From Antilocapra americana (taxonomy: Eukaryota > Chordata > Mammalia > Artiodactyla > Antilocapridae): a stretch of DNA of 64,000 bases. The notes beneath the pieces are model-generated. The model made no database searches. It saw only the letters and a program-made list of their open reading frames with translations, and was not told where the DNA came from. The stretch spans positions 6,568,638 to 6,632,637 of the forward strand of contig ML660203.1 in the NCBI GenBank assembly GCA_007570785.1, given 5' to 3'. Of this stretch, positions 13,001 through 25,844 are shown one piece after another. The translations under genes and the position numbers were made by a program. Each line of letters opens with the position of its first letter. Within the stretch, counting starts at the first letter, position 1.

Positions 13001-16000
13001 GCACTAACAAGACTCTTCCTACTTTTGCTATTGCCTTGTATTCAGAAACTCAGAATATTAGATATTAGAACTGGCGTGGGGGGGGGGTGCCAAAAAGAAG
13101 CCATGTGATCACATTAATAGTTTCATACCTACATCATCTCAAGTAATCCTCACACAAGCCTATGAGGTATTACTATTAATAGCCATACTGTAAGGGAGGA
13201 ACCTGGGGCTCAGAGAGGTCAAAGGCCACGCCCAAGGTCACACAACTTGCAAGACAGAGCAGGATTCGTGCTCTGGAAGTGTGCTTTGAAACCCTTGCTC
13301 TGAATAGCTGAACTAACTGTATTAAAGGTCCAGGCAAGTTGAGTGACCTACTCACGAATTCATACCCTAATTCAAGTCTACTGAATCCATGTGTTTGCAA
13401 GGAAAAGTAATGGTGTGAAGAAAATATGCTTTTAAGTTATACAGACCTGGGTTTATATAGACCTACTTATCAACTGTATCTACTTGGACAAAATTACTCT
13501 GTCCTTTGAGTTTTAATACTGTCATCTGAAATACAATACCAAATACATATAGTCCTTAAGTACCTAAAATAAATTAAGAGGAAAAGAAGCCAGCAGAGAA
13601 ACTGGAGCTGAATAAATGCTACTTCCCTTGTATCTCTCTTTCTTTCCAAAGTCTGCTACAACCATAGGATACTATGTGATTTATGTGGGTCTCAAGTAAA
13701 TGATTAAGTTCCACCCAGAAGAGCAAAGGCTTGAGTATTCCCAAGAACAGAGAGACAACTTTAGAATCCCTGGGTCCTGTACCTGGGAGATAGGTGAGAG
13801 AGTCAATTCTTAGGCAGGTTGATAAGAAGTCTGGGGGTCCCCGAGAAGGGTCTGGGGTTCTTGAGGAGAAGACAGGGGTCTGGAATTCTCAAGGAGGAGG
13901 AAAAGACAAACATCTTTTGTATTTCTCTACATTCCTTAGTCCTAGTCACATTAAAACGTTTTTTTTTCCTTTAAGCCCGGAACTGATGATTACACAACAA
14001 ACAACTCAGTTTAAACTCTACTAAGGATTATATAACAACAATATATCCAGCTTAAGGACAGTTTTCTCCTTCCTGAAAATCTTCTGGCTAATCCTGTTCT
14101 CTTAAAATGTAAATTATGGGAGTGGGTCTGGCAAAATTTTCACAAACTTGGGACATTCTTTTGATTTACTGTAATAATTAAAAAGTATGTAACCCGCTTG
14201 CTCACCCTAGCAAGGGGGACACTCTCATCCCCCTTCTGATGTCTGTGTCAGAAGCTTTCTCTGCCCCTTGTCTCACTTTAATAAGACTGCTACACAAAAG
14301 CTCTTGAGTTATCAAGCCTGGTCCCTGGTCCCGTAGCTAAATCTTCTTCGGAGATCACGAATCCAACGTTGTTCACCATAAACTATCACAGGTCTATAAA
14401 CTCAAGAAAAGTCCAGTTCTAAAAATTCCTAAACTCACACATTCTAAAAGATTAGAACTGCCAAAATACCATAGGAAAATTTTTATTCCAAGAGTAAACT
14501 CTATAAAGCTGTCTGCAGACAAAGAATTACTCATGAATTAACCCCGCAATATAAATGGACTATTTAAATTTGGAAATAAGCTTCTGGAAAAACTCATCAA
14601 CATTCTGAAAGAATTGTGTAAAACATTCTGGTAATTGAAGTCTGAAGAAGACAGTGAGAAGACAGTGAGTTAGCTGAGAGGAATACACACGTTGGAACCT
14701 TTTGATACGTGTTTTCATCTTTACAAACTAGAGAAAGAGAAATTATCTTTGGATCAGCATCATCCTCCACAGTAAAGGAATACTGCCTCTATTGTTAATG
14801 TCTAGACACTCAAAAAAAAAATAAATAAATAAAACCCAGAAACCTAATGGAGCTATTTTCAAATCTACTGCTACCACAAATCCCCCAATTAGTCTGACTG
14901 CTCCCTGAGTGCAGAACTATTTCTCACTCCTCTCTGCTCTTTCCTATACTGTCTAGCAGGGCTGTTTACTCATAGCATATGTCTGGCAAATGTTTGCTGA
15001 ATTGAAATTCAACACTTGGCTTCAATCATCATCTTTCAGAGCTCTCCTACTTGCCCAAAGGTGTTTTTAAGAAACCAGCACTGTTTACCAATGAACTTGA
15101 AGTTAGAGGAGAGAAAAGAATGCTGGATAATTCCCCAACGCTGTGCAGAACACCTCCAAAGGACACAACACAAACACTGCCAGAATCCAAAGTAGGAATT
15201 ATCTTGCTTTTCAGAGTGACCCCAAAATTGTCTTCTGTCAACTCCAAGTAAAACAACAATGATCTGCAGTCTGAAAGCACTTGTGCCATTCTTAGCAAGC
15301 CTCAACCTCTAGTTTCACAGGAAAGTTACTCTACCTTAAAACACATATAAACTCAGATCTGGAAGGGATCATGAAAGGTATACAATAAAAGAGTTGCTAA
15401 ATGAATGATATCATCATGTATGCTAATCATGATTAAATTCTATTGAAGACGCATGTACAAAGTACCACAGGAACAAGGAGGGAATTGGCTACATGTGCCC
15501 AGACAAGCTGGCAAAGATGTCAGAATGAGAGTAGCATTCTTGAAGAGTAGGTTCACCACGTACAAGGGGCAGAAAGACATTTTAGGCAGAGGTAACAGCA
15601 GATGCAAAGGAAGGGGAACCACAGAGCATCCAGAGGGCAAGTTGTTAGGAATGGCCAAAGAATACGGAACATGTGAGGAAATGGGAGAAGAATCTGGAAA
15701 AGTAGACTAGCTCACATTATAAAGAGAACACCATGCCAGGACTCGGACTTGATCCTCCAGGCAATGGGTCTCACGCAGTCACATGAGAGCTGTGCCAACC
15801 AGAACTGAATCAAAACTAACCAGAAGCCAAAGAACCAAATAATGTTTGATCTTACTCCTCTTCAAAGGAAAAAACAACACAGCTTTTAAGAAGGACTTGG
15901 CGAAATTCACATACATGTATGTACACATTACCTGAGGATATTCTTGGTTCAGTAAAGACCAAAACTAGTTTCTGATGACCGCTGACACCCATCAAAAGTA

Positions 16001-19000
16001 CGTCCCCAAACCACATGAATATTTAATGAAATTGAGTTCCAAAAGGGCTAAAGGGCTTATTCAAGAGCCTATAGTAGTTAATGGCAAAGCCAGGCCAAAA
16101 TCTTACCCAGGGTACTTTCTAGTTCCCTAGAACTCTAAACAAGTCTGTTGTTCCTTTCCCTTGTGCAAGGAAAGTCTCAAGGCAGGAGTGAACCAAGGAG
16201 ACTACAGAGCAAAGGGTAGGGTACGAGATGATGACTAGCATGAATACTAGAACCAGGCTTACACGCTGCGAGCGCTACAGAAATTCTCACCATCATTTAT
16301 GATCATCTCTCTGAAGAATCATACAGTCGCTTGTGGCTCACAGCAACCCCCACTGCAGCTTTTCACATTTGATTCGAAAGTAGGCAAAGACCAAGAGCTG
16401 TAAGCATGTGGTGATGTCTCTACCTTTGGGGGGAGGGCTCTTGGAGTCCTCCATAGACAGCTTCAGCTGCTGGATGAACTCGCCGCCATACACACTTCTT
16501 TCTTGCCAGATGTTCAGCAATCTTTCTAAAGGCTTTTTACAGCCTTCATCTGCCTCTCTGCCCAGAAAAGATGAAAAGATATATATAAGCTTAAGATTTT
16601 TTATTTTTAATTAGGACAGATTTACTTTAAAAAAAAAACCCAAAAAACAGAAAACACCAACAACTGACTGCATGATTTACATATTTAAAAACAGAAGGAA
16701 GAGTAAGGTACATACTGTAAGTAATGGATACTCAAAACTTCACCAGAAGAAACTATATTCTTCCTGTGGTGTGTAGGGAAGAGAGAGGGATTATGTTACA
16801 AAAGTAATCTGTGTCTTTTATCCTCTTTGAAAGGCAAATAGGGCAAAAGCCAAAGGCTCATTTTCACTGAGAAAATTATCAAAAACCAATCATATCAATT
16901 GTGACAGCTTGCTTTTTAGAATGCATTAACTTAAATCTAGTGCCGTACACACTGCTGGAAAATTAAAGCAGGCCAAACTTTTTAGGACAAGAAAAAAAAA
17001 ATTATTAAAATCAAATGTTTAAAATGGGGAATACATTTTAACAACTCATCAATGCTAACACTCCAACACCTCTAGCATGCACAAATACAATTGTACACAT
17101 ATGTATATGTCAAGACTAATCTCAACTTTATACTTACTACTTCATAATTATTTTCATTCCTTCCTAGGTCTACATTCCAGGTTCACACAAAGGTGTTGAG
17201 CAGATAATCTTAGAACACACCAAGCATAATACAGTTCTTTGTAATTTATATCTGAATGCAAGAAGCTAGATAGTTTTATTCTTGACATATTACTCTTCTT
17301 AAAACAGACCATTTTTCAGGGCAATGACCATAGCTCACACTCAGCGTTAGATAGTTGTTTACCATTAAGTGTCAGACAGCAAGTGGAAGCGTGGGGGGGA
17401 AGACTTTCAAAAGGAAAACAAATCCCCTCACCATCCGCTTCGTCACTATGAACTGTTCTGTTCTGTGAAGCCCTGAGAGGCTTTACACAAGAAGAGATAC
17501 CCCGACATCTTAGCATCTAAGTCAATAGCTTTAACAGGAACCTCAAAAAGTGGTGAGTGAAAGTCGCTCAGTCCTGTCTGACTCTGCGACCCCATGGACG
17601 GTAGTCCCCCAGGCTCCTCTGTCCAGGGGGAGTCTCCAGGCAAGAATACTGGAGTGGGTTGCCATGTCCTCCTCCAGGGGATCTTCCCAACTCAGGGAAG
17701 TTGGGAAGTCCTGCATGGCAGGCAGGTTCTTTACCAACTGAGCCACCAGGGAAGCCCTCCATACCAAGTTCAACTTAGGTGGGAATTTCACCCACCACCA
17801 GCCCTGACAACACTTTTAAAACTTAAAAGATGAGCCGAGGTTTTGGCCTCATCTGGTCAAACTGTATTACTTACAAATTATTAGTGGCAAATTTCGCTAA
17901 ACTGGGGGGTCAAAGTACTAACTAAATCAGGATACATGCAAAATTAATTATTCTTTTGTTTAACCTTTTTTATTTTTTTAAGTCAGAGGTTAAGATGAGG
18001 AAAAGAGGGGAAAACTTTCCACTGATAGCTTATAACACTTAAAGATATGACCTTGATATTTATAATAAAAACATCTCTACTCCATCTTCAAAATACATCT
18101 AGAAACAAATTACTTCTCTTTCTCTGCTATCAGCCTGGTCCAAGTCACCATCATTTCTTGTCTAAGGACTACAGCAGTCTAATTACTAGTCTCCCTGCTC
18201 CCATCCTGTCCTCCAACCATCTTTTCCCAAGTTTTAAAACTCCAATCTTAACTGTCTTGTGAAGGCAGTTCACGTCCCTTTCTCCAAACTTTCAACAGTT
18301 CTTTCCACTCTCCCTCAGAATAAAAGTGAAAGACCTAATAAAGCTGACAAACCCCTGCTCAGCCCAGCCCATCATTTCCCTGACCTCACCTCCTGTCCTC
18401 ACTCTCCCTTCCCTCCCCAACAGCTCCCAGGCCCTCTTGCCTCAGGGCCTTTGCACTTCACCTGGAACCACATTACCCGACACAGTTCAGGCCAGCAAGG
18501 CCCCTCTGCTCTCCTCCTTCAGGTGTGTCTGTTCACACAGCACCTTTCCAGTGAATCCTTTTCTAATCTTCTTATTTAAAAGTATACTCCTTACTCCTGC
18601 TTAATTTCTCTCCACATCATTTGATATTTGGATGTGCTGTATGTACAGTTGCCTTGTTGTTTATACTCTTTCCATTTGAATATAATTTTCGCACGGGCAG
18701 GGATGTGTCTTCCCCCCACTGCTCTACGTCCAAGAATAAGCATAATAAATGCTGAACTGCAATGTTTCTAATACAATTTTAGATAGGTTTCAGTAGGCCA
18801 GACAATTAGCTAGCTTTCAAAGACCATCCTATGACACGAAGGTCATTCATGTCAGAGGTCAATTCAATTAAGCATTCATCTGCTCATTCATTGGGGTTTA
18901 TGAAATACCGTGCTGGGAATACACTGAACAAGGCCTAGGTCCTCACCTCTAGGGCTTGATCCAGCAGCACCCCACCTCTCCATATCTTCACATTCTAGAA

Positions 19001-22000
19001 CGCTCAACCATATTTTCTACTCAGCACTTTGCTGCCAGTGGTGAATCTGACTGTGTTCATGCTATCTCCACTCCCTTGAATGAAACCCCCCAAACGGAAC
19101 AAGGTGAAGAGCAAGAAGCTGTGAGTAATTTGGGTAGCTGAAGTGCATAGGGAGTGTGTAGAAACAGCAAAACACAGAGACAAGAGTAGCCTGAGATTAC
19201 ATGGGACCTTATTTTGTTGTTAAGTCATTATGGCCTTTATCCTGGAGGCAACAAAGTTCCTAATGTGATCAAATGTAGGCTTTAGAAAAAGAAAGTCATT
19301 TTAACTATTGTAACAACAAAATCACAACTAACCAGAATTTAACTGGTGGGTATTTCAACATGAAATCTGTTCTCTTGGGGCTTCCCTGGTGGTCCAGTGG
19401 TTAAGAGTCTGCCTTACAATGCAAGGGATGTGGGTTCGATCCCCGGTAAGGGAACTAAGATCCATCACGCCAAGGGGCAACTAAGCCTACATGCTGCTTA
19501 GAGACTGTGCCACAAGGAGAGATCCTGCTGACGCAATTAAGACAGCTCACAGCCAAATAAAGAAACAGATGTATTTTAAAAATTAAATAAATAAAATCCA
19601 CTGTCTGCAAATTTTCTTAAAAGATAAACCAATCATGACAACAAATTCCTGTCAAGGATTTAGTTGAAAGGATTGTGAGGGACACCTACCCAAACGCCAC
19701 CCACCATTCCTGTGGCTGGTGGTTTGGTGCTCCATTAAGACTGACAGTATGTACAGCTAAGTATGTATCTTAATTAATTATAAATTCAACCACTGAAAAT
19801 CTGATCCAAAAAGTGAAAAGTATGTATTATACCCAAGTGGGACTGCTGATTGAAATGTCAGCTGGATACCTGAGGGCCTGCCAAGCCAGGTTACGGGTCT
19901 TCCTCTGCAGCTCTAAGGGCACTGTCTTCCTTGGTACACCCATTGTAGCTCGTGTGTTTCTCTCTTATCCCATGCACAGTAGGCCAATGGTGGGCCTACT
20001 CAGGACAGAAATTCTAAGTACCCTCAGCACTTCCAAAAGCACCTCATTAAGGGCAGAGCAGAAACAGTCCTTTGCAATTGTGTAGGAAATGTGATGGATA
20101 GGGAAGCCTGGCGCCCACGCAGTCCAGAGTCTGACATGACTGAGTGACTGAACTAAATTGAGAAAAGAGTTAACACGGCAGGCCTGAGACTGCTGCCCTG
20201 AGAAAGGCCTGCTCACAGGGCTGGCCCTTGACTGGCATCTGGGAACTTGGATTTCAGACATGGCCCCATCACGCCCTAACAGATGAGGGTGGTTTATGTG
20301 CTTTAAACTGTTTGTACAAACAGTATGGCTTCATGCTGAACACCTGCTTTTCTTCTGGGTGTCTAGAATTTTGGCCAAGAGTACCTGTGACCAACCCCAA
20401 CAAAACCTCTAGGTACTAAATCTCTAATGGGCCCCCCAGGTAGGGATGTGCCGTCACAACTCCAAGTGGGAGGAACTGAGTATGTCGCGTGGGACTCCAC
20501 CACGAATGGACTCCTGGGAGCTTATGCCTGGTCTCCTCTGGACTGCACCCCCTGCACCTTTTCCCTCTGCTAATTTTGCTTTATATCCTTTCACTGTAAT
20601 AAATCACAGCCATGAACACAACTACACACCGAGTCCAGTGAGTCCTCCTAGCAAGTCACCAAACCTGGAAGTAGTCTTGGGAACCCATGACTGTTATAAT
20701 AGGAAAGAAATATATATAGGGGGATAATTCCAAATTCATGTCTCCAGAAATTAATTTCCTACTGAGCTTCCAACTATTTCATCCATCCGCCTATCTGGCA
20801 TCACCCCTTGGAATATCTATTAGCCATCTAGAACTTAATATAGCCAAAGCAAAACTCCTGATTTCCTCAACCAATTCTTTACCCCAATCTCCACCACAGT
20901 AAGCAGGGCCATCAGTCATCCGTATGCTCATGTCAAGAACCTAGAAACAGGCACTCTTTGACTTCTCTTTTCCCTCACTACCAGCTCCCACTTAATTCCC
21001 ACAAATCTTATCGATTTTACATGGGAGTGGGCCACACAAACCTCTCCATACACATTTAATAAAGCTGTGTCCTAGCCAATGTCATCTCTAGCCCATGTCA
21101 TCTCTAGCTTCTGAGTCCTAGCCAATGTCATCTCTAGCCCATGCAAGTGCTCCATGCCCATGTCCCTGCCCTTTATAAGTCATTCACCCCAAAGTGGAGC
21201 ATCCTAGAACAAAAGTGACTGGAATACATCATTCCCCTACTTAAAATCCCTCATTGACATCCCATCAGGACAAAATCTTAATACTCTTCCAAGGCTTACT
21301 GGGCATATGTGACTGTCACTTGCCTACCTCTCTGGTTACTTAAACTGCTTTTCAAATTTTATCTACTCCCAGGAGCTTGGGTTCCACCCTGTAGCTTGGA
21401 TGGTAAAGAATCTGCCTGCAATGCAGGACATCCAGGTACATCCCTGGGTGGGGAAGATCCCCTGAGGAAGAGAATGGCAACCCACTCTAGCATTCTTGCC
21501 TGGAGAAGTCCATGGACAGAGAAGCCTGGGGGCTACAGTCCAAGGGATCAAGGAGAGTTGGACACAACTGATCGACTTAACACTTATTTACTTACAAGCT
21601 TGGCAAGCTTTCCCTGACTTGAAAGGTTTGTGTCCCGCCCTCCCAATCCCGCCAGGCCAGGTGGCAGAGGGTTTGAAGGAGGAAGTAGGAAATTATCATA
21701 AAGAGATTCCTAATCAATTTTAGTCAATATTAATGGGTCTACCTGTCTTCATTATGTGACCACAAAAACAAAACCAAAACAAAACAAAACAGAGAGCATT
21801 TCTCGTTGTTGACAAGGTGCCTCAGGATCAAAGTAGAGTGGCTGGACTTTCTATGCTAATAATGGAGATGGGAGTAGGGAGGGAACTTAGAAACATGGAG
21901 ATCTTGGAAATAATATCCAAACAGAACCTTAAAAGAACTAGAAGAATGGAAAGAGGAAAGGTAACAGGCCTATTTTATTATTTTTAGGATCAGATCTATT

Positions 22001-25000
22001 TTCCCCACAATGCCATGGAATTTGCCAAGACATGTTTACAATGTCTCCTAGATAGGTTTTAAGATGAAACCAAGCAGAAAAGGGATTTTTAATCTTGGTA
22101 TGGCTCATCCCACTTCTCCCACCCCTTTCTACTTATCCTTTTCTGATCTGGGGGCAACTAATGATTGCTGTTCAATGTCTAAGGGAAAACGTGTGTTATC
22201 CCCATAGGAATTATTTTAGTCAATCTCCTATACTCTAAATTAGTTAACTTATTCAGTGACTATTTACTGTATCCCTACTCTGTGCCAAGGCTGTGCAACA
22301 ATGTTGCTCAGCTCTTGGGACACCACTGACATCAAGACTAAATGGTGTTACCTAAGCTACAGAAGCCAGTAGCTCTATGCCAGACACAGGGCCTGGAACA
22401 CAGCGAAGAAAAAAAAGAAACAGTCCTTCTCTTCAGAGTTTATAATTTAGTACACCCCCCTGAATAAGCAAAGACTGTTGTTTTACTTTAACCTCACAAC
22501 AACTCAAAGGAGATAGGTGGTAACATCCCCTTCTAACCAATTACGAAACTTGGGTTCAAAAAGCTAAGTAACACATCCAAGGCCACTCAGACAGTGTTGG
22601 AGGTAGAGCTACAGCCCACATCTAAGAAACTGTGAACTAAATCTCCTCAAACGAAATTGCCTCTCTCCAATTTCAGACAGCTACTCTAGTAGTCTGTTCT
22701 AAGTTGATTCACTGTTATGAGGATTCCGTATGTTTTCAAGTTCCTAACACATTCTACTTTTTCAGTAGTCACATTCACAAAAAAAGTCACTTGACAAACA
22801 AATATTTTGTTTCCATCTCTATAAAGCTAGATGTCATCTTTTAAAAATGTTCTGAATTTCTCATTTCATTCTTTCAAACTTTCCAAATCTTTCACGGAAT
22901 GCCAGACTTATTTCCACACTTAAGGTCTTTCACTTACACTCTAGACCCTAGAACAGTTTTTGTTTAACCCACTAGTTTCCTCACTGCCAGTTTCCTTTGG
23001 CAAAGATGTTTACTTTCCTATGTTTACTTTGTAACATTCTAGTGAAAAGTAGCTTTTCTTTGCTTCCTCTGGGCAGCTAAGTGTCAAAAGCAGTTTGCTT
23101 TTAAATGAATAAAAATGATTTGTAAAACTTTTAATGAAATGTATAATTTCCATGATCTCAGCTATATGTATGCCCTACGCTCCCGTCCTCTGTCACAAAA
23201 CACAACAATGGCAGACTCAATATGACAGAGCCAGAGAAACTTTTCACACTAATAATTACTATCTTTGCAGTTACAATAATGACTACTATTTTTAGTAAGT
23301 TAGACATCCAGACACCCTGAAGGAAGTAAATAAAAACAAAGGCACAAGCAACTAATTTCTTGCTATTCAGCACGTTTTTTTTTACTGGAAAGTTCCCTTG
23401 TACAATTTAGCTTTGTTTTTTGACCATAAGCTAATGAGGTAACTCAGCCAAACCAAGGAAAATACCATATTCTAGAAATAAATTCAATAGTGAATACATC
23501 TAGGAGAAAAGATATGCTTCAAGTGCTAGACTGAATCCCTTCAATACAACAAAATATTTACATGTCTGAGACAGTTCTCAAGGGCTCAGGCAAAATATAA
23601 AACCACAATTTGGCCTCTCCAACACTCTCTATAAAACACATCTCTTTTAAGTATGAAGTACAAAGGCTATCACAAAAAAAGAACAAAAGGGAAAAAGTAA
23701 TAAATAAAAATTTATATTATATTTAAAAATAAAACATACCTGGCAACGTGAGAAAAAGCATCCACAAGGACAGATTCAAATTCCCTCGTGAATTCAGGTC
23801 CTTTCCTTTTACTGTTTTGAATGACATCATTGGCTAAGTACAGAAAAGTAAGCTTTCTATTTGATTTGGCTGGAAAAAAAGAAAAAATAATTTAGCTTAC
23901 ATCAAGGAAATTCTCAATCCACAATTCTTTTGCCTTACACTACTCCTAAAGAATACTAAGACAAACATTATCCACTTGAGGTCTAGACTGCTATGTTTGA
24001 AAACAAACAAACAAAAAAACACAATTTAAGGAACTCCTGGAGGTGTGTCTGGTAAAATAGGACTGAGAATACAATTTTGAAAAAACAGGAAACAAGAAAA
24101 GTCATCTTAATTTCTGTGTTATTTTAATCAGTGTAATTAATTGGCAATAAAAATGAAGATAAACCAAAGATTCCTAAAGGATAAGCAGTCAATATTCTCC
24201 AGAAGACATGTTAAAAGCAAGATTTTCATTTATTTTGTTGCAAAGATGAACATTTCTAACTCATTGTTAATTATCAAATACCACAGAATGAAAGACTGAG
24301 TTAGGTTTCAATTTTAAAATAGATTCTTGTAATTTATGCTCCTGGACTAAGAATTTCTTTTTCAACAGTTCAATAAACATAATCAGTCAATGATACCAAC
24401 TCTACAATTCGGAGGAATCTCTAGATGTACCCATGGATATTCATCTTAAATAAAAATACATGTTAATGCTACATAATCAGTGAAAATTTACACACGTCTG
24501 AAATCTGGATATGCAAACTTGTGGCTCCCACAAAAATTCTTATTATACCTACTAAATGCAGCAGTCTCTATTACTCTACACGGCATCATATATTTAACCA
24601 TAAAAACCTCATGCAATGTATCTGAGTTACAGTTGCTTAGGGGAACATACTGAATTTCCTGGCTTCTCTGCATATAAGTTTTCAACCATGGAGTTACATC
24701 AATACTGCTTTTGGCCCCAGTTTTCTTTCGTAAGAAATAAATAGTAACACAATCAGTTCAAAATGTAAAGTTTTCTTCAACATCAAAGTGCCCAAAAAAC
24801 TCAAGCAAGCCCTATGTCAAACTTTACACCCTGAATTATTAGTCCTTATTCCTTGCTCTGAAAGCCATTTCTGTTTCTTTTGAAATGCACACAGCATGCA
24901 TAAATTCTGACACAGCAGGCAAAAGATCTGACATTTTAAAAGGAGAATAACTCAGGTAAAAACAAGATTTTTAAGGCATGTTACAGTTTAAACTGATGAC

Positions 25001-25810
25001 TTAAAGTGCTCATAAAATTAAACATAGATACACTGAACTGTATTAACCTTCTGGTAATAACCTAGTTTAGACATAGATGAGAATATTGAAAACCTGGAGC
25101 TATCTTTAACTGTTCTAATGATTATTCAAAAGCAGAACGTAAGCGTCAATAGTTTCAATGTGCCACTGTTGCTACAAAGGTATGATTACAGCAAAAAGTA
25201 CTTTTTTTAAAAAAAAAAGCAAACCTTGTTCTAGGATACTGCAGCAAATTAAACTATCACGTTAACATCACCATGAAAGTTGAAGATTCAGAAGTAAAAC
25301 AGAACTTCTACAAAGCAAATTGGACTAAGTGAAGGTTTACAAATTTGATATACTTCATGTTAAAAAAAAAAGCCCAGAATCCATATTGTAAAATGTCTAT
25401 TAGGCCATTCAAGACCTGATACACTGTGCACTATTACAAATATGACAGCTAAGAAGATAGAGAGCCAAGGTTTTCACCATCTATGATGCCAATTAATTCT
25501 CAGCACCCTCAAACTTAGCAATGGGAATTTGTTTAGGATAAAACTGCATCCCTCCACATTTAACGTCCTGAACAGTCAACATTAGCACCACGTGTGCAAA
25601 GGCAATATAACAAACCCTTAGACGGAATTCCCTGGTGGTCCAGTGGTTAGGATTCTGAGCACTCACTGCCTAGGGCCTTGGTTTTACCCTTGGTCAGGGA
25701 ACTAAGATCCCACAAGCCACAGCCGAAACAAAAACAATAACAACAAAAAATCCCACAAAATCCTAGAATACTTGAAAATGCACAGTCATAACACACAGAA
25801 CACACACACA

Positions 25811-25844
<34 letters not shown>

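Larger units (their letters stand above)
8741..16423 (-). other. RPRD1B intron 3
   Basis: The intron holds a MIR with a strong hairpin (9415-9605), a possible Tigger relic (10285-10660), L2-like relics (11540-12480 and 15460-15790), MIRs (13120-13280 and 13410-13560), a G run (13076-13087) and a ruminant ERV LTR (about 13777-14392). The stretches 9610-10280, 10665-11540, 14400-15450 and 15800-16420 show nothing I can name. Confidence 0.85.
16558..23739 (-). other. RPRD1B intron 2
   Basis: The intron contains a Bov-tA (17552-17757), L2 relics (18100-18760, 20715-21355), a CHR SINE (19377-19597), a Bov-A fragment (20095-20150), an LTR-like piece (20430-20700), a second Bov-tA (21379-21583), an AAAAC-rich tract (21762-21791) and a MIR (22460-22640). 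The stretches 16560-17550 and 22650-23739 are AT-rich single-copy-looking DNA. Confidence 0.85.
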
